The position numbers and the translations under genes were made by a program. Of a stretch of DNA of 64,000 nt, positions 31,825 through 39,383 are shown in pieces (position 1 is the stretch's first letter; every line of letters starts with the position of its first letter). Below the pieces are notes generated by a model. The model had not been told where the DNA came from, ran no database searches, and saw only the letters and a program-made list of their open reading frames with translations. This DNA is from Pseudomonadota bacterium (GTDB lineage: Bacteria > Pseudomonadota > Gammaproteobacteria > Burkholderiales > Casimicrobiaceae), in NCBI GenBank assembly GCA_018241745.1, contig JAFEDG010000152.1, forward strand, positions 16,469 through 80,468. The letters run 5' to 3'.

Positions 31825-32811
31825 ATGCCTGCCCTCGCCCGCATCCTCGACGCCACTGCCGGCGTACCGGTCGCTTGCCTCCGCCTGGCGCGGGTCGCGG
31901 CATGGTGCGTCGGCGTGTCTGCCGCGCTCGCCGCCGCGGCCGCCGGACGTGTCCCCGCTCCGGCCGCCGCGCCTCCCGCGCCGCACCTCGTCGTCGTCAA
32001 TTCCGGCGACAGCCGGATGTACGGTGAAGGGCTGGCCGGGATCCGCGAAGCCGCGGGGACGACCGTCGAGGCGGTCACGGTGGGACGCGACGACGGGAGG
32101 ATCGCGGCGCTCGTCGGCCTGCGCGATCCCAACGTCGCGATCATCGCGCTCGGCAACCGCGCCAGCGAAGCGATCGGTGCGCTCGCCGTCGGGCGGCCGG
32201 TCGTCCAGTGCATGGTGACCACGGACGCCAGCATGGCGTTCCCCGCCGCGGAGCGGGTTTCGCTGGTCGTCCCGGCGCAAACGCAGGCCACGTGGCTGCG
32301 CAGGCTGCTCCCGCAGGCCCGCTCGGTGGCGCTGCTGTATACGCCGCGCGTGACCGAAGGCTATGCGACGAAGATCGCGGCCGAGCTCGCGGCGCAGGGC
32401 TACAGCGCGAAGATCGAGCCGGTGGCGTCCCCGTCGGACCTGCCGGTTGCATTGCACCGGATCGCCCACGCCGACGCACTGCTCGCGCTGCCCGACCCCG
32501 GGATCTACTCGCCGGAGCTCGCGCGCGGCATCCTGCTGTTCTCGTATCGCACCCGAACCCCGCTCGTCGGCTACACGCAACCCTGGGTGCAGGCCGGCGC
32601 GCTCTACGGGTTCGAATGGCGCTATGCGGAGGTCGGCGCCTACTGCGCGACGCTGGCGCTCGCACGGCTCGCGCCGGCGCCGACTACGGGGGCCCTCGCC
32701 GTCGCCGCGACGGCACCCGTGCCGCGCGTGTTCGTCAATCGCGGCGTCGCGACGCGGCTCGGGATCGGATGGGACCCGGATGCCACCCGCGGGACCGAGG
32801 ACGCCCGGTGA
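31825..32811 (+). CDS. Periplasmic ABC-type substrate-binding-like protein
   Basis: A 328-residue exported protein with an extended N-terminus and hydrophobic segment (WCVGVSAALAAAAAG), then a two-lobe fold of the ABC_sub_bind (PF04392) type: APHLVVVNSG, VAIIALGNRASEAI, VALLYTPRVTEGYA, HADALLALPDPGIYSPELARGILL. No ABC permease or ATPase gene is nearby. Instead the stop overlaps the GTG start of a GGDEF-EAL protein (GTGA), so it is more likely a periplasmic sensor partner for that enzyme. A GTG at 31792 is an alternative start. Confidence 0.75.
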   Translation: MPALARILDATAGVPVACLRLARVAAWCVGVSAALAAAAAGRVPAPAAAPPAPHLVVVNSGDSRMYGEGLAGIREAAGTTVEAVTVGRDDGRIAALVGLRDPNVAIIALGNRASEAIGALAVGRPVVQCMVTTDASMAFPAAERVSLVVPAQTQATWLRRLLPQARSVALLYTPRVTEGYATKIAAELAAQGYSAKIEPVASPSDLPVALHRIAHADALLALPDPGIYSPELARGILLFSYRTRTPLVGYTQPWVQAGALYGFEWRYAEVGAYCATLALARLAPAPTTGALAVAATAPVPRVFVNRGVATRLGIGWDPDATRGTEDAR

Positions 32812-35138
32812 CCGACGAACGCGCGCCGGACACCGGCCAATCCGCCAAGGGCAAGCGCGGCGCGCTGCGGCGGCTGCGCCGCCACCTGTCGCCGCTCGCC
32901 AGCGACACGATCTCGCCGCTCAACCTGCCGCCGGTGCGCCTCGGCCTCTTCACGAAGCTGCAGATCCTCACCGTGTCGCTGATCCTGTTCACGGCAGCGT
33001 CGATGTCGGCCGCCTACCTGTGGCAGCAGTCGCGCGACGAAGCCGCGCAGATGCGCACGCAGGCCGCGGGCCTCGCGCAGATGATCGCGGACCTGTCGGC
33101 GCTGGACGTCTACACGCGCAACCGCGTCGAGCTCACCGAGCTGCTCGAGCGCGTCGCGGCGCAGAGCGGCATCGCGTACATCGTCATCGCCGACGCCAGT
33201 GGCACGCCGCTGGTCCAGCGCTCGCAGGAAATCGGACTGTCGACCGACGTGCTGGAGCAAGCGCTCGCGGGAGGCCCGCGGCCGGACAAGGACGGCACGC
33301 TGACGATCGCGGGGCATCGCTATCGCGATGCGGTCGCGCCGATCCAGTTGCGACCCGACGACAACCTGGCCGACCCGTCCCGGGACACGAAGCCGGCGAC
33401 GGCCCCGACGGAGCCTGTCGGCGTCGTCCATGTCGGCACGTCGCTGGAACGCGAATACGACCGCGTGCGCTCGGCGCTGGTCGTGGCGCTGTCCGTCGTC
33501 GCGCTGCTGACGCTGCTCGCACTGGTCGCCACGCAGCTGCTGACGCGGCGGCTCGTCGCGCCGCTCGAACGGCTCACGCGCGCGGCGCGTGCCGTCGGCG
33601 CCGGGCGGCTGGACGTCTATGTCCCGGCGAGCGCGTCCGACGAAACGGGCCTGCTGACGCACACGTTCAACCACATGACGCAACGTCTTGCCGCGTCGCA
33701 GGCGGAGGTGTCGTCGTACCAGCGCACGCTGGAGGAGAAGGTCGCGCAGCGGACCAAGGAACTGGAGATCGCCACCGCGCACGCGTACAAGCTCGCGCAG
33801 CACGACATCCTGACCGGCCTGCCCAACCGCTCGCTGCTCAACAGCCGGCTGAAGCAGATCCTGGCGCAGGCGCATCGCGAGCGCGTGCAGGTCGCGTGCC
33901 TGTTCCTCGACTTCGACCACTTCAAGCGGATCAACGACACGCTGGGACACGACGCCGGCGACCAGTTGCTGCAGGCCATCGCGCAGCGGCTGACGACGGC
34001 CGTGCGCGAAAGCGACACCGTCGCGAGGCTCGGCGGCGACGAGTTCGTCATCGTGCTGCCGGGCCTCGACGCCGCGCACGCGACGTTCGAGATCATGACG
34101 GTGCTGTCGCGCGTCCGCGAGGCGTTCCTCGCACCGTTCCGCCTCGCCAACCAGATGCCCACGCTCACGTGCTCGGTCGGCGTGTCGATCTACCCGCTCG
34201 ACGCGCAGGACGCGGCGACGCTGATCAAGCAGGCGGACACCGCGATGTACGCCGCCAAGGAAGCGGGCCGCAACGCGTACCGCTTCTACACCGCCGACAT
34301 GAATGCGCGCGTCCAGCACCGACTGCAGATCGAGACGGACATGCGGCGGGGCCTGATGGACGACGAGTTCTTCCTCGTCTACCAGCCGCAGGTGGAAATG
34401 AGCACCGGCCGCGCCTGCGGCGTCGAAGCGCTGCTGCGCTGGCGCGATCCGGAGCGCGGCGTCATCGCGCCCGCCGATTTCATCCCGATTGCCGAAGAGT
34501 CGGGCATGATCCAGGCACTCGGCGCGCGCGTGTTGCGCGACGCATGCCGCCAGGTGATGCAATGGCACCGCCAGGACATGATGCTGCGCCTGTCGGTGAA
34601 CCTGTCCGTCCAGCAGCTGCAGCACGAGAGCTGGATGTCGATCGTCGAGGAGGCGCTCGAGTCCAGCAAGCTGCCGCCGTCCTACCTCGACCTCGAGATC
34701 ACCGAGAGCGTCATCATCACGCACCCCGACAAGGCCGTGGCCACGCTCGTCAAGCTGAAGCAGATGGGCGTGTCGATCACCGTCGACGATTTCGGCACCG
34801 GCTACTCGTCGTTGTCCTACCTGGCGCAGCTGCCTCTGCAGAGCGTCAAGGTCGACCAGCGGTTCGTCCACGGCCTGGAGCTCAACCGCAACGACGAGGC
34901 GATCACGCAGGGCATCATCGCGCTGTCGCACTCGCTGGGGCTGCGCGTGATCGCCGAAGGCGTCGAGACGGCCGCGCAGTTCGAGTTCCTGAAGCGCCAC
35001 GGCTGCGAGGAGGCACAAGGCTACCTCATCTCGCGTCCGCTCGAAGCGGAGGAACTGCGCGCGTGGTGGGTCGCCCGCGAGCAGGGCGGCGGTGCCGACC
35101 AGCAGCTCGACCTGTGGCGGAGCGCGGCACCCAAGTAG
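32808..35138 (+). CDS. Membrane GGDEF-EAL protein (cyclic di-GMP turnover)
   Basis: A 776-residue protein with a first helix at about 50-68 (LQILTVSLILFTAASMSAAYL), a periplasmic domain of about 150 residues, a second helix at about 223-245, HAMP and a short coiled coil (SQAEVSSYQRTLEEKVAQRTKELE). The GGDEF domain has intact RLGGDEF (409-413) and the inhibitory I-site RESD five residues before it. The EAL domain has GVEALLRW (EAL 540-542), EITES and DDFGTGYSSLSYL. Both activities could be present. The GTG start overlaps the binding-protein gene, which probably supplies the periplasmic signal. Confidence 0.92.
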   Translation: MTDERAPDTGQSAKGKRGALRRLRRHLSPLASDTISPLNLPPVRLGLFTKLQILTVSLILFTAASMSAAYLWQQSRDEAAQMRTQAAGLAQMIADLSALDVYTRNRVELTELLERVAAQSGIAYIVIADASGTPLVQRSQEIGLSTDVLEQALAGGPRPDKDGTLTIAGHRYRDAVAPIQLRPDDNLADPSRDTKPATAPTEPVGVVHVGTSLEREYDRVRSALVVALSVVALLTLLALVATQLLTRRLVAPLERLTRAARAVGAGRLDVYVPASASDETGLLTHTFNHMTQRLAASQAEVSSYQRTLEEKVAQRTKELEIATAHAYKLAQHDILTGLPNRSLLNSRLKQILAQAHRERVQVACLFLDFDHFKRINDTLGHDAGDQLLQAIAQRLTTAVRESDTVARLGGDEFVIVLPGLDAAHATFEIMTVLSRVREAFLAPFRLANQMPTLTCSVGVSIYPLDAQDAATLIKQADTAMYAAKEAGRNAYRFYTADMNARVQHRLQIETDMRRGLMDDEFFLVYQPQVEMSTGRACGVEALLRWRDPERGVIAPADFIPIAEESGMIQALGARVLRDACRQVMQWHRQDMMLRLSVNLSVQQLQHESWMSIVEEALESSKLPPSYLDLEITESVIITHPDKAVATLVKLKQMGVSITVDDFGTGYSSLSYLAQLPLQSVKVDQRFVHGLELNRNDEAITQGIIALSHSLGLRVIAEGVETAAQFEFLKRHGCEEAQGYLISRPLEAEELRAWWVAREQGGGADQQLDLWRSAAPK

Positions 35139-35152
35139 GCCGCAACAACGCG

Positions 35153-35737
35153 TTACTGCTGATCGGCGTGGAGGTCGTCTGGAACGTCGACGTCGCGCAG
35201 GATGCCGACGTCGTTGACGTCGACAAGCACGACGTCGCGCGCCGCCGCGAGGACGTCGCGCGCACCTGTGTCGCCGCGCAGCGCGAGCAACGCCGCCTTG
35301 TGCCGCGACGCGAAGCCGACCGGATGCCCGCGCTGTCCCCGGAACGACGGCGCAACGATCGACGCGCCCTTGCGCAGCGCGGTCGCCACGGCGTCGAGCG
35401 TCGCTTGGGCCACCCACGGCATGTCGGCCAGCATCACGACCCAGCCGCTCGCATCCGCCGCCGCGGCCACGCCGCACGCGAGGCTCGCGCCCATGCCGTC
35501 CCCAGCCTCCGCGCATTCGACGACGCGGGCACCGGTGGCGCCGAGGTGGCGCATCAACTCCGCGTCACCGGGCCGCACGACGGCCACCGTATGAGGCAGC
35601 GTGGCGACAAGCTTGCGCGCCGTGACGACGCCGACCGGCACGCCGCGCGACGGCCCGCTCGCCATCGGGGCGAGCAGCTTGGCGCCGCCGAAGCGCTCGC
35701 CCTTGCCCGCCGCGAGCAGGATGCCGACGACGGCCAC
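35153..35737 (-). CDS. MobA/MocA-like nucleotidyltransferase
   Basis: A 194-residue protein with the nucleotide-binding start VGILLAAGKGERFGGAKLL, VVMLADMPWV with metal-binding Asp, and RGQRGHPVGFASR, typical of the MobA-like NTP transferase fold (PF12804) and closest in form to molybdenum cofactor cytidylyltransferases (MocA). The actual cofactor substrate is not proven. It begins with GTG 5 bases after the LivK-like gene. No molybdoenzyme gene is in the window. Confidence 0.8.
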   Translation of the reverse strand: MAVVGILLAAGKGERFGGAKLLAPMASGPSRGVPVGVVTARKLVATLPHTVAVVRPGDAELMRHLGATGARVVECAEAGDGMGASLACGVAAAADASGWVVMLADMPWVAQATLDAVATALRKGASIVAPSFRGQRGHPVGFASRHKAALLALRGDTGARDVLAAARDVVLVDVNDVGILRDVDVPDDLHADQQ

Positions 35738-35741
35738 GGCG

Positions 35742-36896
35742 CTACTCGGACAGCAGGCGGAACTTGCCGTCCTTGACGACCACGAGAACGCGAGCGCGCT
35801 CGTCCATGCCGTTGTGGTTGGTCGGCGACATGTTGAACACACCCTGGCAGCCGACGACCTCGCGCTGCTGCTCGAGCGCATCACGCAACGCCGCGCGGAA
35901 CGCGGGCGTCCCCGGCTTGGCCACCTTGAGCGCCGCGGGCAGCGCGTCCTCGAGCAGGATGCCGGCGTCCCACACATTCGCGCCGAACGTCGCAGGCACC
36001 GTGCCGAAGCGCTTCTGGTACGCGCCGATGTAGCTCTCCGCGACCTTCTTCGTCGGGTTGGACGCCGGGATCTCGTCGATGACGAGCATCGGCCCCGCGG
36101 CGAGGATCGTCCCCTCGACCTTGTCCTTGCCGAGCTTGATGAAGTCCTCGGTGGCGACCGCGTGCGTCTGGTAGATCGTGCCCTTGTAGCCCTGGTCGCG
36201 CAGCGTCGCCTGCGGCAGCACCGCAGGCCCGCCGACGGCGGCGATCAGGATCGCGTCCGGCTTGCCGGCGATCAGCTTCAGCGTCTGGCCCGTCACGCTC
36301 TGGTCGGTGCGCGCGTATTTCTCGGTACCGGTGATGCGGATGCCAGCCTTGTCGGCCAGCGCGCCAAACACCTTGAACCAGTTCTCGCCATACGGGTCGT
36401 TGAAGCCGATCAGGCCCACGCTCTTCACGCCCGCCTTCTTCATCTGCGCGATCAGCGCCGCGGCGATCAGGTCGTCGTTCTGCGTCGTCTTGAACACCCA
36501 GCGCTTCTTCGCGTCGAGCGGCTCGACGACGGCCGATGTGCCCACGGTCGCCATCAACGGCACACCGGCTTCCGCGATCACGTCGAGGATCGCAAACGCA
36601 TTGGGCGTCGTCGACGGCCCGATGATCGCGTCGACATGGTCGTCCTGGATAAGCTTCTTGGCGTTCTGCACGGCGCGCGTCGTGTCGCCGCCGTCCTCCA
36701 GCGAGACGTACTCGATCGTCGTGTTGCCGACCTTCGTCGGCAGCAGGTCGCCGGTGTTCTTCTGCGGGATGCCGATGGCCGACGTGGGCCCGGTGGCGGA
36801 TACCATCAGGCCGATCTTCACCTGCGCGCCGGCGGGGGCAGTGGCGGCGGACAGCGCGGCGAGGGCGACAGCGGCGGCAAGCGTAGGGAGGCGCAT
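35742..36896 (-). CDS. Branched-chain amino acid-type ABC substrate-binding protein
   Basis: A 384-residue periplasmic binding protein with signal peptide (LAAAVALAALSAATAPAGAQ) and the LivK-like start VKIGLMVSATGPTSAIG, then DDHVDAIIGPSTTPNAFAI, VGLIGFNDPYGENW and YKGTIYQTHAVA. It would deliver amino acids, aromatic compounds or similar ligands to a LivHMGF-type transporter, but no permease or ATPase gene is present here. It is followed at 4 bases by the MobA-like gene. Confidence 0.88.
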   Translation of the reverse strand: MRLPTLAAAVALAALSAATAPAGAQVKIGLMVSATGPTSAIGIPQKNTGDLLPTKVGNTTIEYVSLEDGGDTTRAVQNAKKLIQDDHVDAIIGPSTTPNAFAILDVIAEAGVPLMATVGTSAVVEPLDAKKRWVFKTTQNDDLIAAALIAQMKKAGVKSVGLIGFNDPYGENWFKVFGALADKAGIRITGTEKYARTDQSVTGQTLKLIAGKPDAILIAAVGGPAVLPQATLRDQGYKGTIYQTHAVATEDFIKLGKDKVEGTILAAGPMLVIDEIPASNPTKKVAESYIGAYQKRFGTVPATFGANVWDAGILLEDALPAALKVAKPGTPAFRAALRDALEQQREVVGCQGVFNMSPTNHNGMDERARVLVVVKDGKFRLLSE

Positions 36897-37045
36897 GGAG
36901 GCAACGTGGGTGTGCGTGGACCGACACGCATCGTAACAGGGGACGGCGTCAACCTCGCAGCGACGTTCCGCGCGCCCGTGTAGACTGCAGCCTTCACGTC
37001 CGTTCCGTCGAACGTGCGCCGTGCGCGCCACGTCGTGCGTCCCCG

Positions 37046-37609
37046 ATGCACTCGCTGCCTTCCGGCCCGCCCGTCGCTACCCCGCCGTCGCTGCGCACGC
37101 TGTTCTTCCGCTTCATGGAGGTGGGCCTCTCCGGCTTCGGCGGCGTGCTGCCGTTCGCGCGGCGCATGCTCGTCGAGCAGCGCGCCTGGCTCACCGAGCA
37201 CGAGTTCGCCGAGATGCTGTCACTGGGCCAGTTCCTGCCCGGGCCCAACATCGTCAACGTCGCGGTGATGGTCGGGCGCAAGTTCCACGGCGTCCGCGGC
37301 TCGTTCGCCGCCGTGGGCGGGCTGATGCTGATGCCGATGGCGATCGTGATGACGCTCGGCGCGCTCTATGCGCAGTTTGCCGAGCTCGCGGTCGTCCGCA
37401 ACACGATGGGCGGCGTCGCGGCCGCGGCGTCGGGCCTCGTGCTCGCCATGGGCTTCAAGATGGCGCGCGCGATCCGCACGCGGCCCGTCGCGATCGGCGT
37501 GGCCGCGGTCGCGTTCGCCGCAATTGCGTTCGCGCGCCTGCCGCTGATCTGGGTGCTTGGCGTGATGGCGCCGGTCGCCGTCGCGCTTGCATGGTGGAAG
37601 CGGCTCTGA
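37046..37609 (+). CDS. Chromate transporter family protein, first half of a short-chain pair
   Basis: A 187-residue single-domain ChrA-type protein: FFRFMEVGLSGFGGVLPFARRMLVEQRAWLTEHEFAEML, then FLPGPNIVNVAVMVGRKFHGVRG, the conserved N-terminal signature (GGxxP, PGP.N), followed by hydrophobic helices. In many bacteria ChrA is one protein with two homologous halves; here it is a bicistronic pair. A candidate TAGACT -10 box lies at 36981-36986. Substrate may be chromate or another oxyanion. Confidence 0.88.
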   Translation: MHSLPSGPPVATPPSLRTLFFRFMEVGLSGFGGVLPFARRMLVEQRAWLTEHEFAEMLSLGQFLPGPNIVNVAVMVGRKFHGVRGSFAAVGGLMLMPMAIVMTLGALYAQFAELAVVRNTMGGVAAAASGLVLAMGFKMARAIRTRPVAIGVAAVAFAAIAFARLPLIWVLGVMAPVAVALAWWKRL

Positions 37610-38139
37610 TGCCGACTGCCTTGTTCGAACTGACGCTCCAGTTCCTGACGTTGTCGCTGCTCTCGTTCGGCGGCGCGGCCGCGGCGCTGCCCGACATCCA
37701 CCGCCGCGTCGTCGACGTCCACGGCTGGATGACCAACAGCGAATTCACGCAGATGTTCGCGCTGTCGCAGGCGGCACCCGGGCCCAACGTGCTCGTCGTG
37801 TGCCTGATCGGCTGGAAAGTCGCCGGCGTCCTGGGCGGCATCGTCGCGATGACCGCGATGTGCGCGCCATCGTCGGTGCTGACCTACGTCGTCGCCCATG
37901 CGTCCGACCGTTTCCGCGAGGCACCGTTGCGGGTCGCGATCCAGAACGGCCTCGTGCCCGTGACCGTGGGTCTCATCGTCGCGTCCGGCTACGTACTCAC
38001 GGTCAACACGGACCACGGCGTTCCGGCGTACGTCGTCACGCTGCTGTCGCTCGCCGTGCTGGTGTTCACGCGCGTGCATCCGTTGTGGGTGCTGGGTGCC
38101 GGCGGCATCGTCGGCATGCTCGGCCTGCTGGCGCACTGA
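37609..38139 (+). CDS. Chromate transporter family protein, second half of the pair
   Basis: A 176-residue single-domain ChrA homologue: LTLSLLSFGGAAAALPDIHRRVVDVHGWMTNSEFTQMFALSQAAPGPNVLVVCLIGWKVAG. Its ATG overlaps the stop of the first half by one base (TGATG), so equal synthesis and a heterodimeric transporter are likely. An in-frame ATG 18 bases upstream is possible. It ends 8 bases before a convergent gene, leaving no room for a terminator. Confidence 0.88.
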   Translation: MPTALFELTLQFLTLSLLSFGGAAAALPDIHRRVVDVHGWMTNSEFTQMFALSQAAPGPNVLVVCLIGWKVAGVLGGIVAMTAMCAPSSVLTYVVAHASDRFREAPLRVAIQNGLVPVTVGLIVASGYVLTVNTDHGVPAYVVTLLSLAVLVFTRVHPLWVLGAGGIVGMLGLLAH

Positions 38140-38147
38140 CGCCTGCG

Positions 38148-39323
38148 TCACGCAGCCGTGCCGGCCGCATGGGCCGACGACCACGCCCACTGGAAGTTGT
38201 AACCGCCCAGCCATCCGGTGACATCCACGCATTCGCCGATGAAATGCAGCCCCGGCACGCTCGCTGCCTCCATCGTCTTCGACGACAAGCCCGCGGTGTC
38301 GACGCCGCCGAGCGTCACTTCGGCCTTTGCATAGCCCAGCGTGCCGGACGGCTTGAGCGACCACGCATGCAGTGCGGCTGCTAGCTCGCGCAAGCGCCGC
38401 TCGCCCAAGTCGCGCAGCGGCCGCTGGGCGTCGTGCATCGCTGTCCACGCCTGGGCGAAGCGGCGCGGCAGGCGCTCCGCCAGCAGGTTGTCGAGCCGCT
38501 GCGTCGACGCGAGCTGGCCCACGAGCCACGCGGCCGCGTCGACGCCTGGCAGCGCGTTGATCGTGACCGCCTCGCGCCCGTCCCAGTACGACGATACCTG
38601 CAGGACCGCGGGCCCGGACAGGCCGCGATGCGTGAACAGCACGTTCTCGCGAAAGAGCGCGTCACCGCAACTCGCCGTCGCGTCGATCGACACGCCCGCC
38701 AGTTCGCCGAAGCGCTCGAGCGCGGCCGGCGGCAACGCGAGCGGCACGAGCGCCGGGCGCGGTGGCACGATGGCGAGGCCGAATTGCGCCGCGAGCTCGT
38801 ACGCGAACGGTGTCGCGCCGATCTTCGGCACCGTAAGGCCCCCGGTCGCGACGACCAGAGACGCACAGTCGAGGTCGCCATCGCGGGTGCCGAGCACGAA
38901 GCGGCCATCGGCGCGCGCCACGCGGAGCACGGGGCACGGCACGCGCCAGGCAACGCCCGCGTCGTCGCATTCCGCGCGCAGCATCGCGACGATCTGCTTC
39001 GCCGACTCGTCACAGAAGAGCTGCCCGAGCTTCTTCTCGTGGTAAGCGATGCCGTGGCGCTCGACGAGCGCCACGAAGTCGCGCGGCGTATAGCGCGCGA
39101 GTGCCGAGCGGCAGAAATCCGGATTGCGCGACAGGTAGCGGTCGGCGGCCGCCCCCGTGTTCGTGAAATTGCAGCGCCCGCCGCCGGAGATGCGGATCTT
39201 CTCGCCGATGACGGCGACGTGGTCGACGAGCACGACGCGCCGGCCGCGCCGGCCCGCGACGGCGGCGCAGAACATGCCGGCGGCGCCGGCGCCGAGGACC
39301 ACGACGTCGAAGGAACGGCTCAT
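38148..39323 (-). CDS. NAD(P)/FAD-dependent oxidoreductase, HI0933/YhiN type
   Basis: A 391-residue flavoprotein with the FAD-binding VVVLGAGAAGMFCAAVAGRRGRRV at the N-terminus, the family mark GEKIRISGGGRCNFTN, LVVATGGLTVPKIGATPFAYELA, and a C-terminal FAD contact LHFIGECVDVTGWLGGYNFQWAWSSAHAAG. The biochemical role of the family is not settled. Its ATG is about 60 bases from the end of the divergently unrelated protease gene. Confidence 0.9.
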   Translation of the reverse strand: MSRSFDVVVLGAGAAGMFCAAVAGRRGRRVVLVDHVAVIGEKIRISGGGRCNFTNTGAAADRYLSRNPDFCRSALARYTPRDFVALVERHGIAYHEKKLGQLFCDESAKQIVAMLRAECDDAGVAWRVPCPVLRVARADGRFVLGTRDGDLDCASLVVATGGLTVPKIGATPFAYELAAQFGLAIVPPRPALVPLALPPAALERFGELAGVSIDATASCGDALFRENVLFTHRGLSGPAVLQVSSYWDGREAVTINALPGVDAAAWLVGQLASTQRLDNLLAERLPRRFAQAWTAMHDAQRPLRDLGERRLRELAAALHAWSLKPSGTLGYAKAEVTLGGVDTAGLSSKTMEAASVPGLHFIGECVDVTGWLGGYNFQWAWSSAHAAGTAA

Positions 39324-39383
39324 GCAAGCTCGAACGGCGCGGAATCCCGCGCCCTTCGAGCGTACCGCATCAGTGCGCGCGCG

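Noticed and set aside
32640..35516. 958-codon frame antisense to the GGDEF-EAL gene
   Set aside because: Arg/His-rich shadow composition; the sense strand has intact GGDEF and EAL motifs.
36894..38139. The split chromate transporter as a frameshifted pseudogene
   Set aside because: Each half is a complete single-domain ChrA protein with its own N-terminal signature; short-chain pairs are a normal form of the family.
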